DNA of 64,000 nucleotides from Nephrocerus scutellatus. Lineage: Eukaryota; Arthropoda; Insecta; Diptera; Pipunculidae. The first letter of the stretch is position 1. Every line of letters starts with the position of its first letter. Location: positions 64,556,882 through 64,620,881 of the forward strand of contig OX352761.1 in NCBI GenBank assembly GCA_947095585.1. Reading direction: 5' to 3'. The notes under the pieces were generated by a model. That model worked only from the letters and a program-made list of their open reading frames with translations, was not told the origin of the DNA and did not search any database. This document shows positions 54,547-64,000 of this stretch, piece by piece. A program made the position numbers and the translations under genes.

Positions 54547-55318
54547 TATGTCCTATATCCCCTTGTTGGTCTTAGGCCTCTACTACGCTTACGCGCCATC
54601 GTGTGCGGTTCCTAGCAATGAGCTTCAGCTCTCTCCAACTCACAATTACCGTGACTTCTCCTCAACTGTTCTGCGCCATGTATTTCTCGGACGACCTGTT
54701 CTTCTACCATCCTGAGATAACGGATTCCATTGCATTGCTTAGTTTGCTATTGAACTGTCGCCTTTTCGGAGTGAATGACCAATCATCTGCCACTTCTGTC
54801 GTTGGATGGTTGTGCCTTTTGGTTCCTGACCCGTTCTCTGGTAAAGATGTTCGTTAGAGATACGATTAGGCCAGAAAACCCTTAAGATGTTCCGTAGGCA
54901 CCTATTTACGAATGTTTGTAATCTTTTTGTGATAGTAGCGGTCACCTTCCAAGTGCTGCACCCATACAACAGCACAGATTCAACATTTGAGCGGAACAGT
55001 CGCAGCTTGGTGTTTAAGCTGATCGCATTGCTTCGCCATATCATGGACAAAAGTAATGGCGATAGAATGCAACCTTGTCGTACCCCACTTAGGATCTCGA
55101 ATTTCTCGCTTCGAATTTCATTTTCTCTATGCAGCACATGATATTTAGAGCCATCATAGGTTGCTTTAATAGTAGCTATTAGTTTATCGGGTATACTTCT
55201 CCTGCGCAAGGCGAGCCAGATAAACTGTCTGTTGACACCGTCGAACGCCTTCTCAAAATCGATAAACAGCAGGTGCAATAGTGACCGGAATTCAACGCAC
55301 TGTTCAATAATGAGAAGA
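54547..55318 (-). pseudogene. RTE-like LINE (family A), copy A4
   Basis: Minus strand, matching copy A1. LFIDFEKAFDGVNRQFIWL and GVRQGCILSPLLL are joined by deletion directly to SMIWRSNAISLNTKLRLFRS, omitting the YADD region. It then runs to the RTE-type C-terminus (54739-55278). The 3' end has the same GGGGATATAGGACATAA-like end as A1. The 5' side is cut at about 55318 by LINE B4. Confidence 0.78.
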
Positions 55319-56750
55319 CCAAAGTCTTGGATCCATATGGTATACTGGTATGACCATTGTTTATGTATCAGCAGCTTGGATGTTATGGTTAAGTTCCTGG
55401 ATTTGAAGAGTCTTTACAGACTATAGTAGGCTTTGTTGGTTTAATCAACCGTGCGCGTATTTCTGATTCCATGCTGTTATCGGCTGCTACAGTTGACCCG
55501 AGATAGCTAAAGGATTGCACTACTTAAATTCGCGCTCCACTATTTGAATTGAGGGACCAATGTTGGATCTTCTACTTGCAGACGTGGCCACTATGTACTT
55601 TGTTTTGCTCTCATTTATGTGCAGCCCCAGATTTTGTGCCGCCTGCTCGATCTGGATAAAAGCTTCCTGTACAGCCCTTTGGTTTCAACCAACGATGTCA
55701 ATATCGTGTGCGTAAGCCAGTATCTGTATGGACTTATAGAGGATTGTTCCTCTCGCCGATACGTCAAAGTCTCGGATCACTTTCTCCAACGCCAGGTTGA
55801 AAAGGACGCAGGCCAGTCCATCCACTTGTCGGAGCCCGTGATAGATGTTAAATGGGCTTGATAGTGATCCGGATATTTTTACTTGGCTTATAACATTCGT
55901 CATGGTCAACCATATAGTCGTGAGTTTATTTGGGATGCCGAATTCTCTCATGGCTTTATAAAGTTCTACACTGGCTATGCTATCATAGACGGCTTTAAAG
56001 TCTATAAAAAGATGATGTAGTGAGTTTTGAAACTCTAGACATTTTTCCATTACCTGCCTAAGGGTGTAAATCTGATCAGTGGTTGATTTGCCTGGGATGG
56101 AGCCACACTGGTATGGACCAATGATTACTTTGGCGTATGGGGCTATCCTTTCTTGAAGGATAGAAGAGAAAATCTTGTACACGGTACTCAACAACGGTAT
56201 ACCACGATAATTGCTGCATTTTGTGATATCTCCCTTCTTATGTATGGGGCACAGGATGCCTCTTCGCCAGTCTTCTGGCATAGCTTCTTCTTCCCATACT
56301 TGCACTATTATTTCATGTATTGCTTGGTGTAATGTTGGGCCTCCTATTTTTATCAGTTCCGCTGGGATCCCATCAGATCCCGGGGCCTTATTATTTTTTA
56401 ACCGATTTATCGCTCTGCTAACTTCGTCTATGCTTGGTGGCGGCAGCATAGTATGATCTTCGGTCATTGGTGGAGCCTCCAATTCGTCAGTTAGCTGGCC
56501 ATTTAGCAACTCATGAAAGTGCTCTTCCCATCGCTCTAAGATGCCTTCAACATCGGCGATAAGATTACCCTCTTTGTCCTTGTAGTAAGTGAAACGCGGT
56601 GTATATTGCGTCATACCGCGGACTCTTTGGTAGAACTGCAGCGCCTGGCGCGGTCCTTGCTCTCTGTACTGTTCTAGATCACGGACGAGATTCTTCTCCA
56701 AGGCTGCTTTCTTTCGCCGGTGAACGGTTTTTTCATATCTTCCGGCCTCA
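55319..56750 (-). pseudogene. RTE-like LINE (family B), copy B4
   Basis: The longest B frame (55685-56701, 338 aa). In order: MEKNLVRDLEQYREQGPRQA, NRLKNNKAPGSDGIPAELIK, WRRGILCPIHKKGDITKCSN, VIIGPYQCGSIPGKSTTDQI, LFIDFKAVYDSIASVELYKA, LRQVDGLACVLFNLALEKVI and ILAYAHDIDIVG. The catalytic YADD reads YAHD. After a frame break the distal part continues to 55319. The 5' part is separated by satellite element copy 3. Confidence 0.82.
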
Positions 56751-57287
56751 GGGTGCCCATATAAAATTTTTAAAAAATAACCCGATTTTCTTTAAATTTT
56801 ATACACATATGTATCTCCGAGGGACAACATTTTTTGTAAAAATTTTGGAGACCCCGGGATCCAGGTCGTGGGGCCCCATAAATTTTTTTTTAAAAAATTA
56901 ACCCGATTTTCTTCAAATTTTATACACGTGTGTATCTCCGATGGACAACACTTTTTGTAAAAAAAATTGGAGACCCGGGCCCCAGGGTCGTGGGGCCCCA
57001 TAAAATTTTTTAAAAAAATTAACCCGATTTTCTTCAAATTTTATATACGTGTGTATCTCCGATAGACCGATCTTTTTGTAAACATTTTTGAGTTTTTGAT
57101 TTGAATTTTTTCCCTACCAATTTTTTTTACACAAGTGTATCTCCGGTGAGAAAAGTTTTTGAAAAAATTTTGAAGTAAAGGGGGCTCTAATATTAATTTT
57201 TTCCAAATTAACCCGATTCAAACTTTGCACACATATGTTTCTCCTATTGAGAATTTACATGAAAAATTTCAATTTTTATGGGTTGTT
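56751..57287 (-). repeat. Satellite-bearing dispersed element, copy 3
   Basis: Inverted relative to copy 1. Three clear units (TGTATCTCCGATGGACAAC, TTTTTGTAAAAATTTTGGAG, GGGGCCCCATAAA, TTAACCCGATTTTCTTCAAA) and one degenerate one, then the conserved end AATTTTTATGGGTTGTTT. The other conserved end is missing at 56751, where the array begins mid-unit. It splits LINE B copy B4 from its leader at 57288. Confidence 0.7.
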
Positions 57288-57660
57288 TTTTTGTAAGACA
57301 CCATTCTCCGTCCACCGCATCTCCTAGATTGCTGTTATTCGCTATTGGCCAGGTTCTGTTCAGCTCGAGCTCTATACAGTGAGCATAGGTTCCACTCTTA
57401 TTCTTAAATCGTTAAGCCGTTTTCGTTGCCGTGGTTTCGTAATAATAACTTTTTACGGGCGAGGTTATTGTCCTCGCGCCAACCTTACATTGAAGGGACT
57501 ATCTCGATCAATTCGCTTTTCCTGCATTGGAAGAAAATTACTACGTGGAGGTTCCACCAGTCAAAGCTAGTTACGGCTACCTGCAATTCTAGAGCATTCT
57601 GTGTTATTCCCCCTATTCTGCGGATGGCTGACGGCCATCTAAATTTTTAAGATCAAATAA
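57288..57660 (-). other. LINE B endonuclease start and 5' leader (copy B4, continued)
   Basis: TGTAAGACACCATTCTCCGT to CTCTATACAGTGAGCATAGG (57290-57390) matches the endonuclease start of copy B3 (47995-48110) with a deletion. From 57405 the leader matches 52250-52560. The interrupting Copia of B3 is absent here, giving the empty-site reference. Confidence 0.65.
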
Positions 57661-57734
57661 TTAACATTTTTTTACGAAGCAGAGAGCTCAGAAGGAATAA
57701 GCAGGAACGCAAGTAAGAATAATTTTGTTTTTAG

Positions 57735-58560
57735 AGATCTAGAAAAATTCTCCGGAGAAGAAAGTCATAATTATCAAGATTGGGTAATGGAGTTTGAGGA
57801 CATTGCATTCGCTTGCGAGTGGAATGATATCCAAAGGTATCTGTATGCGCGGCGTCTGTTAACTGGTGCCGCCAAGTTAACTGTCGAGTCAACGGGTGGA
57901 GTTACGAACTAGACTACGTGCAAAGAAAAATTGGTGAAAGAGTTTGGGAGGAATCCATCAGCTGAGATGCTGAGCTCATCAATTGATGGAAAGTAGGAAG
58001 AAGAACACGACCGAAAGCTTGTTGGAGTATTTTTACACGACACAAATGGCTAACAAAGGTAAGGAAGATAAATCATATACCGTTGAATACATTATCAATA
58101 GAATTCCGGATGGAGCAAATATAGTGATACTCTACGAGGCAACAACGCTAGACGAACTTAAGGGTAAACTAGAGTGCTAAAAGAGGCTAAAAGACACATT
58201 CCGAAGCAAAGAGTAGAAACTAAATCCACTACATCGAGTAAGCCGATTTCCTCACGTGGGGGACATCCAGATGTTAAACGTTAACGATGTCACAATTGCG
58301 GTTCCATTGCACATTTCGCGTAGAATTGTCCCGACAAAGACAGAGAAAGGAAGTGCTTCAAGTGTAATCAGTTCGGACACATGTACGCCAGTTGTCCGAA
58401 CAATGACAGCTATGAAAGAGCAACGTCAAGTGGTGTCAGCTAATAAAAAAGGACTAAACGCCGAAGATGGTCAGATACTCATAGGAATCGGGAACAAGAA
58501 CTACTATGCCTACGTAGACAGTGGGAGTGACGTATCAGTCATGCACGCATCCGTGTAAAA
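57735..58560 (+). pseudogene. Gypsy 2 gag and protease remnant
   Basis: Gag reads LEKFSGEESHNYQDWVMEFE, YLYARRLLTGAAKLTVES and LVKEFGRNPSAEMLSSS, with stops near 57910 and 57993. Zinc knuckles follow near 58280-58400 (RCHNC then CFKCNQFGHMYASCPNN) in shifting frames. The protease site is YAYVDSGSDVSVMHASV (58500-58555), where D-S-G is the catalytic triplet, and is followed by a stop. Confidence 0.7.
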
Positions 58561-58594
58561 GGAGATTGGTTTCAATAAGACCGAGCAATCTAGA

Positions 58595-59608
58595 ATGATG
58601 CTGAAGGGATTTGGCAATGCATTTGGCATTAAGATCTGGTGTACGGTAAACGAAAATCAATACGAGATTAGGTTCCAGGTAGTGCGCGTCAAGTGGATTT
58701 CAGACCGAATTCTTTTGGGTAAAGATTTTCTTGAAAACGTGGAGGTGGTAATCAAACAAGGGAAGATAGTCAGCATCCGGCGGTTACGTAAAAAGAAAGT
58801 TCTCTCAGACAGTGTAAATTTATTAAAGGTGGCCGAGGAAAACGGACTGTTCAAATGGGAAAAATGTAATTTCCTAAGTAAGTCATGTCGTCGATGATGG
58901 GAACATAAAAACTTTATTGGAAAAGTTGAGGTCAGAGAACAGGATTTTTCCGGAAGATTATACCAAATTATGCAGGTTTGGGAAAACCATTGTCGGACTT
59001 GACGAAGAAAGATGCTGTGTTCTTGTTTGGACTAGATCAAAATACCGCGTTTGGCTCTCTCATGGATATGTTGTGTGGGGAGCCCGTGCTGAAACTGTTT
59101 CAACCAGCAGTCGAGACAGAGTTACATACGGACGCTAGCATGACAGGTTATGGAGGCGTGCTTCTGCAGAAGCATGATACAGGTTTGCTTCCGGTCTTCT
59201 ATATAAGTTTCATAGCAACGCCAGCGCCAGCGGAACAAAATTACACTAGCTTAACTAGCACTACGAACGCGAAGTGTTGGCCGTGGTGAAATGTATTAAG
59301 AAGTTGAGGGTTTGTCTTCTGGGACTACGCTTTAAGATGATTGTAAGGCGTTTTAAGCAACAATGAACAAAAAGGACTTATGCCATCGAGTAGCCAGGTG
59401 GGCTATAATGCTGCAAGAATTTAATTGCGAAGTTCTTTATAGGGCCGCATCATCCATGCGCCATGTAGATGGCCTAAGTCGCTACCCGGCGATCCTGCGT
59501 ATTGAAGATGACATTATCCCACGGATAAAAAACGCTCAAGGTAAAGATGAGCATTGTCAAATAATAATAGATATTTTGCCCGTTAGAGGATCTTACAAGG
59601 ACTTTTAG
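58595..59608 (+). pseudogene. Gypsy 2 protease end, RT remnant and RNase H
   Basis: FQVVRVKWISDRILLGKDFL (58595-58897) is the protease distal motif region. The RT palm, including the YxDD box, is missing. The text jumps to a connection segment FGKPLSDLTKKDAVFLFG (58978-59040) and RNase H ELHTDASMTGYGGVLLQK (59100-59170). The tether YRAASSMRHVDGLSRYP follows (59440-59500). Confidence 0.7.
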
Positions 59609-59639
59609 ATGAGGGACGACCTGCTATATAAGTTTGTAG

Positions 59640-60714
59640 CCGGAAATTACCTCCTATTGGGCGCAAAAATCATGCAGAGGAAATGCACACGAATCGGCTC
59701 TTAAACAAGACTACTACATTCCGAACGTGACCGTGCAGTGGAACGCGTGATTTCAAATTGCGTGGCATGCATCCTAGTGTCAAGAAAGTCAAGAAAACTT
59801 GAGGGATTTCTGAACCCTATCGCGAAGAGTGACAAGCCTTTTACACGTACCACATTGATCACTTACGACGTTAACGTCGACGAACAAGTTGTACAGATAC
59901 GTTCTCGTGGTAGTCGACTCATTCACCAAGTTTGTATTGATTTACCCAAGCAGAACAACCAGTGCTGAAGCTGAAGTGCCGAAGTCATCAAACAATTAGA
60001 TGTGCAGACTGAGGTTTTTGGAAACCCCTTCCAGATAATCTCTGACAGAGGGCCTGCTTTCACCTCCAAAATTTTTAAGGAGTTTTGTGAACGAAGCAAG
60101 GTGAACCACATATTGACGACAACAGGAGTTCAGAGAGGGAACGGGCAGGTGCAAAGAATTAATCGCATAATCATCGAAGTTTTGGCGAAATTGAGGATTG
60201 ACGAACCTACTAAGTTATATAAGGCAGCAACTTGCAAACCACGTTGAACCGTGGATCCGGAAGCACAAAGGGGAGTCCTTTTCAGATAATGTTCGGAGCA
60301 GTTATGAGAAAAGAATGCGATCTTCAGTTGAAGACGTTACTTGAAGAAGCAATTCTTGATGACTTCGAGTGTAGTCGAGATGCAGTTAGAATAGCCGCAA
60401 CGGAAGAGATACTTAAGGAAGAAAACAAACGGAACTACGACCGCAAGCGAAAGCAGCCACGAAAATACGAAGTGGGAGACCTAGTTCATATTAAAAGCAC
60501 ACAGTTTGGAGTTGAGCTTAAGCTGTGCCCAAAATTCATCGGACCTTATGAAGTTATTAAGGTCAAAAGGAATGATCAATACAACGTACGCAAGGTTGGC
60601 CAGCATGAGGGACCGGGTCAGACGTTCACGGCAGTAGACCTTATGAAACCATTGTTGGGTAGTGAAGGAGCTTATGAAAAATATGAAGATGCTCCAACGT
60701 TCGAATGCGGATAG
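59640..60714 (+). pseudogene. Gypsy 2 integrase remnant
   Basis: The HHCC part ends SNCVACILVSRK (about 59755-59790). The core has a THRIDHL-like motif near 59850 in a second frame, a VVVDSFTKF-like motif near 59910, FGNPFQIISDRGPAFTSKIF (second Asp, 60017-60075) and GVQRGNGQVQRINRII (Glu replaced by Gln in this frame, about 60127-60170). The C-terminal frame 60232-60714 is open: NRGSGSTKGSPFQIMFGAVM, then KYEVGDLVHIKSTQFGVELK and KFIGPYEVIKVKRNDQYNVR, a typical integrase end. Confidence 0.75.
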
Positions 60715-60744
60715 TCTAGTCGAGAAAATCCAGGATGGCCGAAT

Positions 60745-61340
60745 GTGGGTATTATTAGAGATAAGTTTATGCTATTGTTTAATTTTAATTCTTTGTAAGC
60801 TTTCCAGACTACCTACGCGTCAGCATAAAACTAATCGTCAGCATAAAAATAATCGTCAACATAAAATTAACTGTCATAAAATTAATATGATTCAACGAGG
60901 GCAATGCTCGTATCTGCGCATTCCAACAGTGTACTATATCTGCCAGCCAGTGACTCAAAAATTTAAAGCGAAGCACACACAAAATGTAGAAAGGAGATCG
61001 ATGCATTCCGGTGGTGTCCCATGGCAACTACCCAGTGAAGTAACCCTAAAAAAACGAATATAAGCACCGTAGCGCAGCATTGGCGAATTACACAAAATAA
61101 TAATAAACACAGTCGCGCCGCATTGGAGACTAATCGACCCAATGGCATATTGGAAAAAACTCGTACTGATCGTTGCTGGGGTGTGCGGCATCGGGGTGGT
61201 GTACGCATGGTGTACTAGAGCTTGGTACAATATGCTGAGTGTTCGTTGGCATAATATGGATAAAGTTCTAGTTTTCTGTATCTAGTTTTATTCCCCGTAG
61301 TTAAGAAATAAATCATTATATGTTCGCAACCATATTTGTG
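60745..61340 (+). repeat. Candidate 3' LTR of Gypsy 2
   Basis: It follows the ORF end (GATGGCCGAATGTGGGTATT) and contains three 18-bp tandem repeats (CGTCAGCATAAAACTAAT, 60818-60871) plus a degenerate fourth, and an AATAAA at 61307-61312. No second copy is in the window, so its limits are unproven. Confidence 0.35.
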
Positions 61341-61362
61341 TTTAGCATGGATATTTTTGCAC

Positions 61363-61567
61363 ATAAATGGAGGGACCTACAATTTAATGCCGGATCCGAA
61401 CGGCGAATTGAGAAGCTCTCTGTGACAAGTTATTACTCTCGGACGTTTGTCAGACTTTGGCGAGAGATGGGGCACCGTAAAAAATACTATTCGTGTTACT
61501 GGGATTCGAACCACAACCCTTCTGCTCAAAAGCCATGATCTTATCTACTAAGCCACGGTGCATGGCT
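61363..61567 (-). repeat. tRNA-derived SINE
   Basis: On the minus strand the head has an A-box-like TGGCTTAGTAGATAAGATC (about 61557-61539) and a perfect B box GGTTCGAATCC (about 61516-61506), spaced as in tRNA genes. An acceptor stem does not pair well, so a true tRNA is unlikely. The body (GGTGCCCCATCTCTCG and later CGGATCCGGCATTAAATTG with TAGGTCCCTCCATTT) resembles SINE bodies I associate with fruit flies, from memory. No tail repeat was identified. Confidence 0.55.
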
Positions 61568-62344
61568 CATATTTTATGTTTTTGTCAGTTGCAATAAATT
61601 GATAGAATCTGAAAAGCTTTCAAAAATATCCATGCAATAAATAATTTTTGAGTCTTAAAAGAATTCCAAAACTTAACCATCGAGGAACAAATAATATTTA
61701 TTATTGCACGTTCAAGATTGAAATACATTTATGTATATATATTTAGGCAACCCAGTCAGGGTCATTCATGTGCGATATTGCCTTGTTTCCAACTAATTTC
61801 GTTTTTTTTTGCGTTTATACGCAACAAGAATGTAATTTTTGCTGAGCAACAGCGACAGCAGAATCGTCGACTCTCTTATATACATTACATACATATTTAA
61901 CAATATCTTCGCTCCAGCTTCATCTACCGAGTCAAAAAAACGGCTTAGTTATAGGAGCATGAAACGAACATATGGTGTAAATATGGCTTCCAAACGTCTA
62001 TTGGTTTAGGCTTGACGAGGTTAGATATATATATGCAGAATGACATTTTCAAGAAGCGCCACCTACCGAGCTAAACGAAATAGAAAAACGTTTAGAAGCA
62101 CCAATCATACAAATTTTATTGTCGTAGTAGTCGGTCGTTTTTCGGAATTAATTTTTTAATTATTTCTTTTTAAATCATACAAATTTAAAAGAAAAGAATC
62201 AAATTTCAAATCATAATGAAAGGCCTGAATTGGAGGAAGTTACGAGGAACCGCAGAGAATCATCAAGAGCTCAATTTGAGTCAAGATTTTTCGCTCATCC
62301 TTGATGTAATGTTTGGCGTTGGAGCTTATCGGCTCGATAGTTGT
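61568..62344. repeat. AT-rich spacer with short dispersed repeats
   Basis: TCTTCGCTCCAGCTTCATCT and ACCGAGTCAAAAAAACGGC (from about 61906), then GGCTTCCAAACGTCTATTGG and TTTAGGCTTGACG (to about 62020), are inverted relatives of 38187-38500. AGCGCCACCTACCGAG recurs at 62055. The rest shows nothing recognisable. The plus-strand frame 62216-62437 has no known similarity. Confidence 0.45.
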
Positions 62345-62364
62345 GCGTGCCTTTTTCGTTTGTT

Positions 62365-62490
62365 AGGCCTGGTACTCCAAACGAATCTGGTACAATTAAC
62401 TGTCGAGTTATGGGCATTCAAGAAAGAAGTCAGATAGTTCCTGAAAGACCGAATTTTTCAATAGAGGCTCCAAGAATTTTGAAGGCTCAC
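62365..62490 (+). other. Candidate internal exon, unassigned
   Basis: A pyrimidine-rich acceptor (TTTTTCGTTTGTTAG) is followed by an open stretch PGTPNESGTINCRVMGI, QERSQIVPERPNFSIEAP and RILKAH, and a strong donor CAC|GTATGT at about 62490. It could be a later exon of the host gene that starts at 34082, but the phases do not fit a direct splice, because that frame stops after 24 codons. It is not recognised as any family. Confidence 0.25.
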
Positions 62491-62509
62491 GTATGTCTTT
62501 TTTTTTTTG

Positions 62510-62820
62510 TAATATTTTCTTGGTCAAGGTTTTTTGTAGTTTTCCTTGACCATGATGCATTCATTAAAGCATTTGGACTTGCGTCGTTTTAGTTTCGTGA
62601 ACGTTTTTTCCGTATTACTTTTTTCAATGAATCAGGGAGAATTCCGAGAAAATAAAATTGAAACCGGCTACAAACGTGAGAAAGGTGAATATGGTTTTAA
62701 AAAGTCTATTGGCTTAGGCGTGATACGATAAAAAAGATATGCACCAACTGACCAAGCGCTAAACCACATTTTCGTAAATATCTGTGCTCCAGCGCCGCTT
62801 ACAGAGTCAAACATTTTTTT
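62510..62820. repeat. Dispersed repeat, inverted copy of the 34.7-kb repeat
   Basis: TATTTTCTTGGTCAAGGTTT to CGGCTACAAACGTGAGAA is the reverse complement, with about 80-90% identity by eye, of 34725-34890. It is followed by AAAGTCTATTGGCTTAGGCG and CTCCAGCGCCGCTTACAGAG, relatives of the 38.2-kb and 61.9-kb repeats. So these short repeats probably form one family. Confidence 0.6.
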
Positions 62821-64000
62821 GATGTCTTTTTATGTACAATGATGTACTTTATGTTTTTTCGGGTCGAAAAACATCAACATCTTAATTTGCAAAAAGAAGC
62901 AATCAAAATTTTAACATCTAATCCAACGACAAACAAATTTTTTTTTTGTTTCGCGTTCTTTTGGGTTAAGACAAAAAAATATCACATCTCATTTGTTTGG
63001 GAAGAGTTAAATTTTCTGATTTACTTGACGCTTTCAGTGTTAACGAATTTGAACCTTGGAAATTTGGCGCATTGTTTGAACCTCGTGAATTTTAGATTTT
63101 TTGTTATTAATTTTTTACTTTAAAACTTTGTCCCTTGTGTAATATTTTTAGATTTTTGTTGAAAATAAAAAAAACTCAAAAAAAAAAATCAGCCATTTCG
63201 AGAAAAATAGCCTTAAATTTTTTTCTTTATTTATTTGTTTGCTATGAATGAAAGTATCCACTATGGTCATATTTTAAAATGGTCGATCGGGCAGACAGTT
63301 AATCTTTTAGAAAAATAAAAAGCATTTAAATACCTTTTTTTTATGGTACAACAAATAAATTATTTTAATTTAGATGAATTTGAGTTGTTACAATGTTGCT
63401 CTGTCTACTTCGGCTTTTGTAATAAGTAATATTGAGTGGTAGTTTTTTGGACTATCATAGTTAAATATTGTAATGAAACACTGCGTAACCGGTTAAATTT
63501 TTTTTTTTTTTTGATAACCAGTTAAAAGTTTTAAACATTATTTAATTATTTATTTAAGTTATTAAATAAATTGAAATAAATATTAATTATTCGTCATTGG
63601 TCCTTAATGCCTAAAAAATGGATGACTAACACAAACTTAAAAGATCAGCTTTTGAGTTTAGAAACTCCAGGTGGAGCTCGACAAGCTAACTTGAGTTGGT
63701 GGATTGTTTGTCTGTCTGGCGCAGCGGGCTTATGCAATAATTTTAATTTATTCTACTTAGTTTTGATTTTCTAGGCCTACTACTGGTTGCTTCTCTAAAA
63801 GTCGATGGAATCCAAGAAAATCCTCTCGGTAAAAATTTCACAGAACCATCTTTCTTTTTTATGATGTTACCACCATGGTTGAAAGCATTTATTTCTTTCT
63901 TAAAAATAGTTCTTAAAACAGTCAGTGTCAGTTTTTCACCAGAGAATTACACCTGGAAATTTCTTCTTGGGAAGCTAATTTCTATTGTTCCCCAATAATA
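62821..64000. other. Unrecognised AT-rich sequence
   Basis: The plus-strand frame 62839-63123 (94 aa, Phe/Asn-rich) has the composition of random AT-rich DNA. At 63750-63990 the minus strand has a longer open stretch with INAFNHGGNIIKKKDGSVKF, reminiscent of the KKDG motif of retroelement RTs, but the following residues do not match any RT I know. I therefore leave it unassigned. Confidence 0.3.

Larger units (their letters stand above)
57661..61340 (+). mobile_element. Second Ty3/Gypsy element, decayed, 5'-truncated
   Basis: The order is gag, zinc knuckles, protease, RT remnant, RNase H, integrase, candidate 3' LTR. No 5' LTR or primer-binding site is seen before gag. Most of the RT core is deleted. 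Its sequence differs clearly from the element at 1769-7681. Confidence 0.75.

Noticed and set aside
60955..61230. Two overlapping minus-strand frames of 80-90 codons, hydrophobic and Cys-rich
   Set aside because: They lie in the candidate LTR of Gypsy 2, overlap each other, and match no envelope or other family. Probably chance.
61490..61567. Possible functional tRNA gene on the minus strand
   Set aside because: B box is perfect, but the acceptor stem does not pair convincingly and a SINE-like body follows directly.
62839..63123. 94-codon plus-strand frame rich in Phe and Asn
   Set aside because: Composition is that expected of translated A/T-rich DNA, with no splice sites, domain or repeat support.
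63750..63990. Reverse-transcriptase-like KKDG motif on the minus strand
   Set aside because: Only four residues fit. The neighbouring RT blocks are absent, so I did not call an element.

Overview
The window reads as repeat-dense, AT-rich nuclear DNA of an insect, most likely a higher fly (Diptera). The grounds are short spliced introns of 54-67 nt, the mix of errantivirus-like, BEL/Pao, Copia, Jockey, CR1-like, RTE-like, PIF/Harbinger and Tc1/mariner elements, and one conserved coding exon resembling the fly TBC1D22 homologue. The genus is not determinable by eye. A tRNA-derived SINE near 61.4 kb is reminiscent of tephritid fruit flies, which is inference only. No bacterial genes, operons or CRISPR arrays were seen. 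Nearly every long reading frame belongs to a transposable element (TE), and most are broken.

Layout. 0-8.65 kb: an errantivirus-like remnant (gag piece, env pieces, 3' LTR beginning AGTTA) split by a decayed Ty3/Gypsy element with 643-bp LTRs (1769-7681). 8.65-10.6 kb: unclassified locally duplicated repeats. 11.0-12.4 kb: a decayed Harbinger transposase. 12.5-22.8 kb: an RTE-like LINE (family A) abutting a CR1-like LINE (family C), with a 2831-bp stretch across their junction tandemly triplicated. 22.0-24.6 kb: a 1279-bp tandem duplication covering the end of LINE C, an orphan Myb/SANT-like domain and the left end of a second Harbinger. 24.37-33.24 kb: that second Harbinger, with its transposase gene on + and its Myb-like gene on -. 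It is split by a satellite-bearing repeat and by a nearly pristine BEL/Pao element (26223-32576, one 1843-codon frame, 5-bp target duplication).

34.08-34.29 kb holds the only recognisable host coding exon (TBC1D22-like N-terminus). From 34.9 to 57.7 kb there is a mosaic of LINE fragments (families A-F), mariner fragments and a decayed Copia element (48122-52242) with a 5-bp GAAAA target duplication inside an RTE-like LINE B. 57.7-61.3 kb is a second decayed Ty3/Gypsy element. 61.3-64 kb holds a SINE, short dispersed repeats, one unassigned candidate exon and unrecognised sequence.

Insertion order can be read at several places: Harbinger then BEL; LINE B then Copia; LINE B then satellite element; errantivirus then Gypsy. 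Only the BEL element looks recent and intact. The dense nesting, tandem amplifications and inverted LINE arms fit pericentromeric or piRNA-cluster-like DNA, or a very large TE-filled intron, but sequence alone does not prove either.
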